Origin: Croceimicrobium sp965279135
Lineage (GTDB): Bacteria > Bacteroidota > Bacteroidia > Flavobacteriales > Schleiferiaceae
Assembly: GCA_965279135.1 (NCBI GenBank)
Contig: OZ257133.1
Location: 3,365,553-3,429,552, forward strand
Direction: 5' to 3'
DNA length: 64,000 bases
Shown here piece by piece: positions 1 through 8,723 of the stretch. The notes under the pieces were generated by a model. The model searched no databases. It saw only the letters and a list, made by a program, of their open reading frames with translations, and was not told the origin of the DNA. A program made the translations under genes and the position numbers. How positions within the stretch are numbered: position 1 is the stretch's first letter; the number at the start of each line of letters is the position of its first letter.

Positions 1-411
1 TTTGAAGTGAATACGCAATTAGAAAACCGCATCGGCATATTACACTGCTTCCCGGGGATGAGTCCTGAGATATGTTTACCTATAATTCAGAACCAACAAA
101 ATCAGGCTCTCATTTTACGAACCTATGGCAGCGGCAATGCACCGGGCCATACCTGGCTTTTACAGGCTCTCTCCGAGTTGATGGAAAGTGGTGTGCCCGT
201 AATTAATGTTAGTCAGTGTTCTGGTGGTGAGGTAGAAATGTCCAAATACGAGGCCGGTAGGAAATACCAGGAGATTGGGGTAATTGGTGCCGGAGATATG
301 ATTCTGGAAGCAGCCTTAACCAAAGCGATGGTTCTTTTGGGTCAGGGTATTAGTGCCTATGAATTTGAGACTGCCTTTCGAAAGGATTTACGCGGCGAGT
401 TAGGGGAGTAG
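1..411 (+). CDS. ansA: Type I L-asparaginase, C-terminal part (5' end outside window)
   Basis: The reading frame is open from the first base, so the gene begins before the window and only about 136 C-terminal residues are seen. The segment with LRTYGSGNAPG, then VINVSQCSGGEV, GVIGAGDM and a terminal LRGELGE closely follows the C-terminal domain of cytoplasmic type I asparaginases, which hydrolyse asparagine to aspartate and ammonia. The catalytic N-terminal threonines are not in view. A GTG at base 7 could be mistaken for a start, but the homologous region is internal. The family call is firm; the symbol assumes the type I (AnsA) subclass. Confidence 0.85.
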   Translation, partial: FEVNTQLENRIGILHCFPGMSPEICLPIIQNQQNQALILRTYGSGNAPGHTWLLQALSELMESGVPVINVSQCSGGEVEMSKYEAGRKYQEIGVIGAGDMILEAALTKAMVLLGQGISAYEFETAFRKDLRGELGE

Positions 412-481
412 AAGAATTCGACCTTAACTAGTCTCCTAAATTCATCTTGAAGCCTTTATCTTGGAAGGCCAAAAAAACAAG

Positions 482-1252
482 ATGAAGACTAAAGCAGATA
501 TAGTAGACAATTGGCTTCCGCGATATACGGGCGTGGAATTGGAATCCTTCGGTTCTTATATCCTACTCACGAATTTCCAGCATTATGTAAGTCTCTTTGC
601 CGAGATGACCGGGGCTGAGGTTCAAGGGGTAGACAAGAGTATGCCTTCTGCCACCAGCGGTGATATTACAATGATCAACTTTGGGATGGGCTCTCCGAAT
701 GCAGCCACTATTATGGATTTACTGTCGGCCATTAATCCAAAAGGGGTACTTTTTTTAGGTAAATGTGGTGGACTAAAGAAGAGAAATCAGATTGGCGATA
801 TGATTTTACCAATTGGTGCAATACGGGGGGAAGGAACATCAAATGACTATTTCCCACCCGAAGTACCGGCCATGCCATCTTTTGCCCTTCAAAAGGCCAT
901 CAGTACTACGATTCGTGATCATGATACAAATTATTGGACGGGCACGGTGTATACCACCAACCGCCGGGTATGGGAATTCGATAAAGAGTTTAAGAAGTAC
1001 TTAAGGAAGGTTAGAGCCTATGCAATTGATATGGAAACGGCTACCCTGTTTTCAGTGGGTTTCTTTAACCGGATTCCTACCGGGGCCCTGCTTTTGGTTA
1101 CGGACCAGCCAATGGTACCGGAAGGAGTGAAAACCATGGAAAAGGATAAGCTCATATCCAGGGCACATGATCACAAGCATGTGCAAATTGGAATTGATTC
1201 TTTGCGGCAATTAATTGACAAAGGAGATACCATTCGACATCTTAAGTTTTAA
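482..1252 (+). CDS. amn: AMP nucleosidase (short bacterial form)
   Basis: The product would cleave AMP to adenine and ribose 5-phosphate in the cytoplasm. The 256-residue protein has the nucleoside-phosphorylase fold signatures of the family: FGMGSPNAA, a glycine-rich LFLGKCGGLK, and the purine/ribose-binding AIDMETATLF followed by LLLVTDQPMVPEG. The length matches the short form common in Bacteroidetes, which lacks the N-terminal regulatory domain of the enterobacterial enzyme. I chose the ATG at 482 over the upstream TTG at 461, because the extra residues (EGQKNK) are not conserved-looking. A TATCTTGG box at 457-464 loosely resembles the Bacteroidetes -7 promoter element. The gene stands alone after the asparaginase. 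Confidence 0.88.
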   Translation: MKTKADIVDNWLPRYTGVELESFGSYILLTNFQHYVSLFAEMTGAEVQGVDKSMPSATSGDITMINFGMGSPNAATIMDLLSAINPKGVLFLGKCGGLKKRNQIGDMILPIGAIRGEGTSNDYFPPEVPAMPSFALQKAISTTIRDHDTNYWTGTVYTTNRRVWEFDKEFKKYLRKVRAYAIDMETATLFSVGFFNRIPTGALLLVTDQPMVPEGVKTMEKDKLISRAHDHKHVQIGIDSLRQLIDKGDTIRHLKF

Positions 1253-1287
1253 AGTCCTCTTGAATTTTTACTGATCGGTTTATAAGC

Positions 1288-3060
1288 ATGTCATCCACTT
1301 CCATAGCGGTTCTTCCTTTTCTGAATCTCAGTCGAAATCCTGAGCATGAATACCTGTGTGAGGGACTTAGCGAGGAGATTATCCATGCCTTAACTAAAGT
1401 TCAAGGGCTAAGAGTAGTTTCTCGGCGATCCAGCTTTTTTTATAAAGATCAGGAACTTCCCTTAGCGGACATTGCAAGCCGATTGAAGGTAGATTTCATT
1501 TTAGAGGGAAGTGTTCTGGTAGCCGATAAGAAGCTCAGAATAAAAACTCAATTGGTTCAAAGTAAGGATGATTTTCATTTCTGGTCTGAGAGTTGGGATC
1601 GCCCTTTTGATAACATATTCGAAATACAGGATGAGATTAGTTTACTCATTGCTGATCGGCTGCGGGAGCAATTTGGTCATTTAGAATTTGAAGATCATCT
1701 AACAGATCCATCCACTCGCGATTTATCAGCTTATGAATATGATCTTAAGGCGCGTTTTCATTTTAATCGATGGAACGCTGAAGACGTTAGCTTAGCCATT
1801 GACCTTTGGCAAAAGGCCCTGAGTATCGACAGCCAGCTGATTAATGCTTTAACCGGATTGGCTGATGCTTACGGTTTTCTGGCCACTACCCAGGCCAGTG
1901 ATTTCGCTACTTCGTGGCAAACAGCAGTCGAATACACCCAAAAGGCTTTAGCGCTTGATCCTCAATCCGCGCCAGCGCATTACCAGCAGGCCAATATTGA
2001 GTTTTTTACGAATGCTGATTTCAAAGCCGCTTTTAGCACTGGCTTAAAGACCGTACGCTATGATCCCCTGTATCCCGAGGGGTTGCAATTCCTGGCCTTT
2101 CTCTACATGATCTCGGGAGATTTGAAATCAGCGGAAGTATATCTCAAAAGAGCATTGGATCGCGATCCGCTTAATCCGGAAACCTTGTTTTACCAGGCAT
2201 ATTGGTTTTACAGGCGAGGTAGGTACAAGGAGTCGGAAGCCTTAATGGAATCCCTAATCAAAGGCAATCCGCAAAATATCCCTGCTTTGGTCAGTCGCTC
2301 TTACCTCTGGTTAATGCAAGGGAGAATGGAAGCGCTCCAAAGCTTTCTGAAATCAGAAGAGAGCGTCATTTTGCCTCCAGGTGATGTTTTAGGGCTTAAA
2401 TGCTTGGCCCAGGGTTCGGAACGGAATAAGGAAAGCCTTAAGCAGCTTGAAGAAGAGGCTAAAGATGATTTTGCCTATCAACAACACAGTTACCTTTTTC
2501 TAGCCTATGTCCGGGCCAATCGTTTGGATGATGCGGCTAATTGGCTGAAATCATCCCTGGCAAAAGGAAGCCCTATTCTGCTCTTATCATTTACTGATCC
2601 CTTAGCTGAGGGTTTTAAACAACATCCTGACTTTAATAGCTTTCATCAGGAAATATACGGCTTAACCGAGCCATCAACATCTGCCGCGACCGAAGTGAAA
2701 CCGGTAGATGCTCAAGAAGCGGATAGCTTGAAACAAGCCCTGATTGAATTGATGCAGGAAGAAGAACCTTATTTAAACCCGCGATTAAGTTTAAGAGACC
2801 TGGCCCATACTCTGGGAGTTCATCCTAATCATTTATCCAGAGTTCTCAATAAAGGTTTTGGCCAAAACTTCAATCAGTTTGTAAACTCCTACCGTCTGGA
2901 TGTTTTCAAATCGCTCGCTCTCGATTCCCAAAATGCCCATATCTCCATAATCGGATTGGCTTATGAAAGTGGTTTCAATTCGAAAACCGTTTTTAATACC
3001 GTTTTTAAAAAGGAGCATGGTTTAAGTCCGAAGGCCTGGTTAGACCAGAACAAAAGCTAA
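1288..3060 (+). CDS. TolB-like / TPR / AraC-type transcriptional regulator
   Basis: This 590-residue protein joins three parts. Residues about 1-130 resemble the TolB-like N-terminal domain seen in adenylate-cyclase-type regulators (IAVLPFLNLS, EYLCEGLSEEI, ILEGSV). Residues about 150-440 form tetratricopeptide-like helical repeats. Residues 502-590 are a two-helix-turn-helix AraC DNA-binding domain (LRDLAHTLGVHPNHLSRVLN and a second helix ending GLSPKAW). There is no signal peptide or membrane segment, so it should act in the cytoplasm. It lies 115 bases upstream of an oxidoreductase and a DUF4386 gene on the same strand and is their likely regulator (inference). The ligand or signal sensed by the TPR/TolB part is unknown. 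Confidence 0.8.
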   Translation: MSSTSIAVLPFLNLSRNPEHEYLCEGLSEEIIHALTKVQGLRVVSRRSSFFYKDQELPLADIASRLKVDFILEGSVLVADKKLRIKTQLVQSKDDFHFWSESWDRPFDNIFEIQDEISLLIADRLREQFGHLEFEDHLTDPSTRDLSAYEYDLKARFHFNRWNAEDVSLAIDLWQKALSIDSQLINALTGLADAYGFLATTQASDFATSWQTAVEYTQKALALDPQSAPAHYQQANIEFFTNADFKAAFSTGLKTVRYDPLYPEGLQFLAFLYMISGDLKSAEVYLKRALDRDPLNPETLFYQAYWFYRRGRYKESEALMESLIKGNPQNIPALVSRSYLWLMQGRMEALQSFLKSEESVILPPGDVLGLKCLAQGSERNKESLKQLEEEAKDDFAYQQHSYLFLAYVRANRLDDAANWLKSSLAKGSPILLLSFTDPLAEGFKQHPDFNSFHQEIYGLTEPSTSAATEVKPVDAQEADSLKQALIELMQEEEPYLNPRLSLRDLAHTLGVHPNHLSRVLNKGFGQNFNQFVNSYRLDVFKSLALDSQNAHISIIGLAYESGFNSKTVFNTVFKKEHGLSPKAWLDQNKS

Positions 3061-3175
3061 TGAGTTCGGAATTATAAATCCGAACCTCTCTGGTGGAAAT
3101 CCGAACTTGACTCCCTGAGCTTCAGATTTCTTTTGTCCTATTAATCATTGATAATCAATTATGAAAGGAGAAAAG

Positions 3176-4150
3176 ATGAAAGCTATGGTTGCGCAAGCTT
3201 ATGGTGCACCAAGTGTTTTTAAACTAGAGGAAGTCGCGATCCCGGACCTAAAGCCAGGATTTATCTTAATTAAGAACGAAGCTTCGGCCGCAACCAGAGC
3301 CGATGCCATGATGCGGACCGGGAAACCTTATTTCGCTCGATTGTTATTGGGTATAAAAAGACCAAAACACCCTATTCCCGGAACTGGATTTGCGGGTACT
3401 GTAAAAGCGGTAGACCCAAGCGTAAAGTCCTTCAAGGTTGGTGATCGGGTTTTTGGTGAAACCACTTTGGGATTTAGCGCGAATGCTGATTATGTTTTGG
3501 TTCCGGAGAATGATGTTATCCTGCACCTCCCGGAGACCATCAGTTTTACAGAGGCTGCTCCTCTCTGTGATGGAGCCCTTACCTCTTATAACTTCTTAAA
3601 GGAAATAGGGAAAGTAGAGCCGGGCATGAAGGTCTTGATTAATGGGGCTTCCGGCGCCTTGGGAGTTTCCGCGGTACAAATAGCAAAGCATTTTGGGGCT
3701 GAGGTTTATGGCGTTTGCAGCACCCGAAACATTGGCTTGGTGAAATCCATGGGCGCCGATGAAGTAATCGATTATACCCGGGAAGATTTTTGTGATCGCA
3801 AGGCCACTTTTGATATCGTTTTCGATACCGTCGGGAAAAGTTCATTTACCAGGTGTAAAGCCGCCCTTAAAGAGGAGGGCGTATACATGTCCCCGGTCTT
3901 AAATGCACCGCTTTTCTGGCACATGTTTACTTCTAGATTCTTTGGAAAGAAAAGAGCCCTTTTTGCCGCAACTGGTTTGCAAAAGGCAGATGCATTGCGC
4001 CAAATGCTGAGCGGCTTATTGGAACTGGTGGAAATGGGAAAGCACAAGACCGTAATCGATCGACAATTCCCTTTGGAGAAGCTGGTTGAGGCTCATACCT
4101 ATATCGACGCCGGACATAAGAAAGGTAATATAGTTATCACTCACTCTTAA
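3176..4150 (+). CDS. NAD(P)-dependent quinone-oxidoreductase-like alcohol dehydrogenase
   Basis: This is a medium-chain dehydrogenase/reductase of about 324 residues. It has the N-terminal GroES-like fold (KAMVAQAYGAPSVFKLEEV, PGTGFAGTVKAV, FKVGDRVFGE) and a Rossmann segment with NGASGALGVSAVQIAK, the nucleotide-binding loop of the quinone reductase subgroup. The cysteine/histidine set of catalytic-zinc alcohol dehydrogenases is not evident, so a zinc-independent NADPH oxidoreductase is more likely. The upstream ATG at 3161 sits on an AAAGGAG sequence that is well spaced for the ATG at 3176, so the latter is the better start. It is followed 13 bases later by a DUF4386 gene, probably in one transcript. 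The substrate is unknown. Confidence 0.82.
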   Translation: MKAMVAQAYGAPSVFKLEEVAIPDLKPGFILIKNEASAATRADAMMRTGKPYFARLLLGIKRPKHPIPGTGFAGTVKAVDPSVKSFKVGDRVFGETTLGFSANADYVLVPENDVILHLPETISFTEAAPLCDGALTSYNFLKEIGKVEPGMKVLINGASGALGVSAVQIAKHFGAEVYGVCSTRNIGLVKSMGADEVIDYTREDFCDRKATFDIVFDTVGKSSFTRCKAALKEEGVYMSPVLNAPLFWHMFTSRFFGKKRALFAATGLQKADALRQMLSGLLELVEMGKHKTVIDRQFPLEKLVEAHTYIDAGHKKGNIVITHS

Positions 4151-4163
4151 ATAAAACCTTACC

Positions 4164-4868
4164 ATGAATAGTTTAAAGAATATGGCCCACTGGACGGGTT
4201 TGGGCTATCTATTGATTTTTATATCCGCGTTTTTTGCCACAGGTTTTGTGGTCGAAGCCCTGGTCGTAGCTGGAGATCCTGCGGCTACCTGGGATAATTT
4301 TAAAGACGAGCAATTTCTGCTCAGTATGGCCATCCTCAGTTTCATTTTAATGGTGATCGTAGATGCAGTCCTGGCGATTCCATTTTACCTAATCCTGAGT
4401 TCCGCGAGTAAAACTTTCGCCATGATTTCCTCTGCGCTTCGATTGGTTAATGCCGCTGTGTTTGCAGTAGCGCTGAAGGATTTAGTTTCCTTCCTTAGGC
4501 TATTGCAAGTACCTCCGACCGACATGGATTTTGTATTCCGACAGGTCGATTATCTCACCCGAAGTTTTGATGATACCTGGATGTTGGGATTAATCTTCTT
4601 TGGTCTTCACTTAATGATTCTGGGATATTTACTCAGTAGATCAAAGTTTTTCCCTTCACTCTTAGGGGTACTGATTCAGTTAGCCGGTTTGGTTTACATC
4701 ATTGATACTGTCGCCAGCTTTAGTTTCCCTGCTTATACTGAATACCAGTCTGTTTTTGAATTGATGGTCGTGATACCAAGCGTTGTTGGGGAGTTATCTT
4801 TATGCCTGTGGCTTCTGATCAAGGGCTTAAATCTGAGATCTGCACAACAGGATCCCCTGGCTGATTAA
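4164..4868 (+). CDS. DUF4386-family polytopic membrane protein
   Basis: The 234-residue product has about six hydrophobic segments. Its pattern (AHWTGLGYLLIFISAFF near the start, AIPFYLILSSASKTFAMISSALR, then GLHLMILGYLLSRSKFFPSLLG) is that of the DUF4386 inner-membrane family, whose function is not known. It follows the quinone-oxidoreductase gene by 13 bases, a pairing that fits a single transcript under the upstream AraC-type regulator. No catalytic motif can be seen. The family call rests on the GYLLSRSKFFP-type signature and overall length. Confidence 0.7.
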   Translation: MNSLKNMAHWTGLGYLLIFISAFFATGFVVEALVVAGDPAATWDNFKDEQFLLSMAILSFILMVIVDAVLAIPFYLILSSASKTFAMISSALRLVNAAVFAVALKDLVSFLRLLQVPPTDMDFVFRQVDYLTRSFDDTWMLGLIFFGLHLMILGYLLSRSKFFPSLLGVLIQLAGLVYIIDTVASFSFPAYTEYQSVFELMVVIPSVVGELSLCLWLLIKGLNLRSAQQDPLAD

Positions 4869-4956
4869 GTCAACCAATTGAAGTGGAGCAAATCATTAAA
4901 GTCTTATTTAGGTGTCAATGCAATGTTGAAAACACCACAGGATCACGGGGGATTTA

Positions 4957-4989
4957 GGTAAGTGGAAGGCTTTAAAACTTCCACTTACC
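4957..4989. repeat. Perfect 12-bp inverted repeat upstream of the KAP gene
   Basis: Bases 4957-4968 (GGTAAGTGGAAG) and 4978-4989 (CTTCCACTTACC) are exact reverse complements separated by nine bases. No T-run follows on either strand, so it does not look like an intrinsic terminator. It lies 92 bases before the ATG of the large NTPase gene and after the DUF4386 stop. A regulator site or an RNA hairpin in the leader are both possible. Confidence 0.6.
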
Positions 4990-5080
4990 AATCCTATTCG
5001 CTTTTCAATTGAATGGCTTGTTATAGCTTTAGGGAGAATTATTCTTAGACCAGACGGCATAGACCTTAGACTACCATCGC

Positions 5081-8000
5081 ATGATTTCCTCCCAACCATT
5101 ATTTGATGCAAAGGCCCTTGAAGAGGCCATCCAATTAGCAGGCAAACCTTATTCGACTTCAGAAAGGGGACCTTATGAGAGTCTTCGATCTTCTCTGGAA
5201 GAGCTGTTTGGTTATATCCAGGAACAATTGCCGGATTTTACTCCGGTTATCTGTCGCAGGGAGAAATTTAACCGCCAGGCTGGAAGAGGAGCCAAGCATA
5301 ACAATTGGGCAGATTATGTTTTACTGGGCATTTGTCCGGCAAGTATGGATCGGGGGAGGTCTTTGTTTGTGAAGCTTATTGTTCACAGTTTGGCTTCAGG
5401 CGATCCGAAATTGGCGGTGGAACTGGATTATGAGTATAGCTCACCGGACCATAGGCCGCCAGGTACAGTGCGACAAAGGGTTGACGAAGTAAAAACTGAA
5501 CTGGTTTTTTCTATTTCGTTCAAGGAATTGAAAGAGGCCGAAATCGGGGAAATCTGGTCTCACCTCGAAAAGGCCGTTGTTCGGAATTTACAGGCTTATG
5601 TAAGCGCTCATGAATTCTGGTCAGCCCAAGAAACTTGGGAAAAGCCAAAGCGTAACGAAATAAAATATTGGTGGTTAAATTCAGCCGATGAAGGCTTTAT
5701 GAATGTAAAATATTCACCAAATAACATTCCCAGTACGACAGTTGGGGTACCTCCAAGTTATTGGAATGGAGAGGACCAGGTTGAAACCGGGGATTTTGTT
5801 CTTGTTTATTCGATTGAAAAAGGGTTGCTAATCGCCTCCTATCAAGTTTTTTCAGCTAGAGCTTTCTCATCAACTTTGGGAGATCGGTTGATATTGGATG
5901 CTTTTAAATATCAGTTAAATCATAAGCCTATTTCGGGATCTCAAGTGGATCACTATATGACTTATAGAAATTCAGAAGTGTCATTAAATCCCAATGATAT
6001 TCAGGAAATCTCCAAAGAGAAGTACCTCGAACTAAACCTTCTTTTGCAATTGGGGCAATCTTCCTTGGACAAGGCACTTCAAAAGGGAACTGACCTCAAT
6101 GAGGTGATTTCGAGGGCGAAGGATGAAGGAGCTATTTTAGAAACTCCGGATGAGGAAAATCTAATTAGATTACTGAGAAGTCTAAAAGAGGAGGATATAG
6201 AGGCTTTAGGAAATCTACCTGATTTCCATCCCGAAGGGGATCACACTCATAAAGATCAGTTGGAATTTCAACCAGATGTTGATGCCCTCGCTAATCTCCT
6301 CGCTTATCAGAAGACTCCCGCTCCCTTGGCTATTGGTCTTTTTGGTCATTGGGGTAGTGGGAAAAGCTTTTTCATGGAGAAGCTGGAGGACAAGATCACT
6401 GAGCTCTCGAAATCAGAATACAAGGATATCTATTGTCAGAAAATCGTGCATGTTCGATTTAATTCCTGGCATTATTCGGATGATAATCTCTGGGCTAGTT
6501 TGGTGACCAGAATTTTTTCAGCCCTGGAAGTAGAGGTTGCTAAACAGGCTGGTCAAGAGGATGATCCCAAAAAATTACTTTATCAAAAACTGAAGTCTTC
6601 CCAGAAGGCTAAGGAGTGGGCAGAAGCCTCCCGAAAGGGCATTGAGAAGGAGAAACTAGCCATTCAGGGCAGAATCGAGAAGCTACAGGAAAAACGAAAG
6701 GAACTGGAAAAGAAAAAGGGCTTTCCCAGTTTTAATGCGATCCGGGATGGTGTTCTTGATTCAGGAATTTTGGATGGGGAATTCCAGAGCTTGAAGCAAG
6801 CCTTGGGCAAAGATCTAAATAAGAACTTGGATGAAATTGAAGGTGCATTGTTGAGGCTGAAGGAGCAGGGTTACATTATAGCCTCCATCAGTCGAACTTT
6901 TAATAAATCCAATTGGCCGCAGAGAATACTTTTTATAGTGCTCCTGGGTTTGATAATCTTTCTTTCCTCAAATATTTCAGACTGGTTTAACTGGGAGGGC
7001 ATAAGGGCTATTTTTGGCACTGGCCTCACTGCAATTCTCGGGGGCTTGGCCTCATTAAGCGCCATTATTTCTCCAGCTATGAGGCATTTACGTCGAGCCA
7101 AGGGGACAATGGACCATATCATTCAGAGGTCTAATGCAGAGGCCCTATTAGAATCCGATCGTTTGCAGTCGAAGCAAAGAAGCCTTGATGCTGAGATACT
7201 TCGCTTAAATGGTTTAGAAACTGCTTTAGAGCTGCAGATTCAGGATCATAACCTCGAGATTGAAAAAGTAAATCAACAGATTGAGGATATTGAAAGTGGT
7301 AAGCGTTTAGCGGATTTTATCCGTGAGAAAAGTCAGGATGCCCGATACCATCAAAAGCTCGGTATCATATCCTGGATACGCAAGGATTTTGAGCAGTTGG
7401 AAAAAGAGTTGATGCTTAGCCAAGATGAAAGTGTCAAGGAAAAGAAATTTCAAGTAGATCGGATCATTCTCTATATCGATGACCTGGACCGCTGCTCACA
7501 AGAAAGGGTGGTAGAAGTATTGGAAGCAGTCCATCTCATCCTGGCCTTTAAGCTATTCGCGGTGGTTGTGGGAGTTGACCCTCGATGGGTAAGCAATGCA
7601 TTAGAGCATCGATTCTTGCATCTACTCAATGCTCCCGACAGCGAAGAGGATAATGAGCAAGCTTCTACTGATTCCGCCACTTCCTACGACTATTTGGAAA
7701 AGATCTTTCAGGTGCCCTTTAAGCTGAAGGGTATGGAGCATAAGGATACGGGCAAGTTGATTGACTTTTTAACTCGAGAGGAGGGAGAGAATGTGCTTAC
7801 TGCGTCAGAAACAAAATCCGAACTCGCTTCGACTTCTTCAACAGAAGGTACGGACTCTGGATACGAGACTAAGAGTAAAGTAGATGTGGATGAAGATAAT
7901 CAGACCGCATCGGATGAGGAACAGGAACCTATGACCCTTGGCGGAACAAAAGAACCATATGCTGGAACTAATATCGATTCCAGTCAACCTAAGGCCCTTG

Positions 8001-8380
8001 CCCTAAGTGAAGAGGATAAGGCCTTCATGAAGAGCATGGCGCAGATTGTAGGAAGCACTCCTCGAACGGTGAAGCGCTATGTAAATGTTTACCGGGTGGT
8101 TTGTTCTCACTCTACCATGCGGGACTCTGATCCCAATAAGCGCCGGCGGATCATGTTTCTATTGGGTCTTGTTATTGGTCATCCTACCCTTGCCGAGGAA
8201 TTTTTGCGGGCTATTAGCAAAAGCGAAGAAAGCATTGCGGACTGTTTAAATCAGTACTCCCCTAAATTGGCTCTACCATCTGAGCCGGAGATCCAGGGTA
8301 TTGGAAAAGTATCTGCTAAGGAATTCCACGATTTAATTCCATTGATTTCCCGCTTTACTTTTCGGAGTATTGAAGTGTAG
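5081..8380 (+). CDS. KAP-family P-loop NTPase with EVE/PUA-like segment (candidate defence protein)
   Basis: A 1099-residue protein. Residues about 1-180 form an unassigned domain that may resemble the McrB N-terminal region. Residues about 194-320 look EVE/PUA-like: IKYWWLNSADEG, then VETGDFVLVYSIEKGLLIAS and a closing ISKEKYLEL. The KAP NTPase follows: Walker A GHWGSGKS at 422-429, the family motif VRFNSWHYSDDNLW at 458-471, two transmembrane segments near 616-632 and 645-667, flanking coiled coils, and Walker B ILYIDDLDRC at 796-805. RTVKRYVNVYR follows later, and an acidic Ser/Thr-rich linker lies near 905-975. KAP NTPases are membrane-associated, and some take part in phage exclusion; EVE domains can bind modified bases. 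A role as a single-gene anti-phage system is inference. The gene stands alone. Confidence 0.75.
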   Translation: MISSQPLFDAKALEEAIQLAGKPYSTSERGPYESLRSSLEELFGYIQEQLPDFTPVICRREKFNRQAGRGAKHNNWADYVLLGICPASMDRGRSLFVKLIVHSLASGDPKLAVELDYEYSSPDHRPPGTVRQRVDEVKTELVFSISFKELKEAEIGEIWSHLEKAVVRNLQAYVSAHEFWSAQETWEKPKRNEIKYWWLNSADEGFMNVKYSPNNIPSTTVGVPPSYWNGEDQVETGDFVLVYSIEKGLLIASYQVFSARAFSSTLGDRLILDAFKYQLNHKPISGSQVDHYMTYRNSEVSLNPNDIQEISKEKYLELNLLLQLGQSSLDKALQKGTDLNEVISRAKDEGAILETPDEENLIRLLRSLKEEDIEALGNLPDFHPEGDHTHKDQLEFQPDVDALANLLAYQKTPAPLAIGLFGHWGSGKSFFMEKLEDKITELSKSEYKDIYCQKIVHVRFNSWHYSDDNLWASLVTRIFSALEVEVAKQAGQEDDPKKLLYQKLKSSQKAKEWAEASRKGIEKEKLAIQGRIEKLQEKRKELEKKKGFPSFNAIRDGVLDSGILDGEFQSLKQALGKDLNKNLDEIEGALLRLKEQGYIIASISRTFNKSNWPQRILFIVLLGLIIFLSSNISDWFNWEGIRAIFGTGLTAILGGLASLSAIISPAMRHLRRAKGTMDHIIQRSNAEALLESDRLQSKQRSLDAEILRLNGLETALELQIQDHNLEIEKVNQQIEDIESGKRLADFIREKSQDARYHQKLGIISWIRKDFEQLEKELMLSQDESVKEKKFQVDRIILYIDDLDRCSQERVVEVLEAVHLILAFKLFAVVVGVDPRWVSNALEHRFLHLLNAPDSEEDNEQASTDSATSYDYLEKIFQVPFKLKGMEHKDTGKLIDFLTREEGENVLTASETKSELASTSSTEGTDSGYETKSKVDVDEDNQTASDEEQEPMTLGGTKEPYAGTNIDSSQPKALALSEEDKAFMKSMAQIVGSTPRTVKRYVNVYRVVCSHSTMRDSDPNKRRRIMFLLGLVIGHPTLAEEFLRAISKSEESIADCLNQYSPKLALPSEPEIQGIGKVSAKEFHDLIPLISRFTFRSIEV

Positions 8381-8388
8381 GGAGCAAG

Positions 8389-8429
8389 GCCTGAATGTTT
8401 TCATTATAAGATCCATTTGATATTCAGGC
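8389..8429. repeat. 8-bp inverted repeat just after the KAP gene
   Basis: GCCTGAAT at 8389-8396 and ATTCAGGC at 8422-8429 are exact reverse complements with a 25-base spacer. The repeat starts nine bases after the stop codon and could form the 3' hairpin of the transcript, but there is no T-run, so a classical terminator is not supported. Confidence 0.4.
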
Positions 8430-8570
8430 TCATGAGTATTGGTATCTATTATCTAGAAAAGAACTAGTGTGAGTACCTAAGAAAACTTTCCTAATCCAAG
8501 CAATAGGATTATTCATCTAAAAGCGGACCCAGAAATAAGCTCAGTGTAGCAATTGGTCTTAAATAGACGA

Positions 8571-8723
8571 ATGCTTCGTAGATATTTAAAAAGTGAAACC
8601 GAGCTAGAGCTTCTTATCAATAGGGGACTCTACTTGTTTAAAGTAGCTCTTGAGAATAGAAGTCAGCACTTGGTTGAGTTACAGGAGGCACAAGAGTCTT
8701 CTGAACTTAGGATCGTATCATAA
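8571..8723 (+). CDS. Possible small protein of 50 residues
   Basis: An ATG-started frame encodes a charged, mostly helical-looking peptide beginning MLRRYLKSETELELLINRG and ending ELRIVS. It overlaps the 3' end of the convergent T9SS gene by 17 bases. No family is recognised. Its composition is protein-like, but its length and the lack of a clear ribosome site leave real doubt. Apart from this frame and the inverted repeat at 8389-8429, I see nothing in the stretch from 8381 to 8706. Confidence 0.3.
   Translation: MLRRYLKSETELELLINRGLYLFKVALENRSQHLVELQEAQESSELRIVS

Noticed and set aside
3161..3175. Upstream ATG of the oxidoreductase gene as start
   Set aside because: It overlaps the AAAGGAG sequence that is correctly placed for the ATG at 3176, and the conserved family start begins there.
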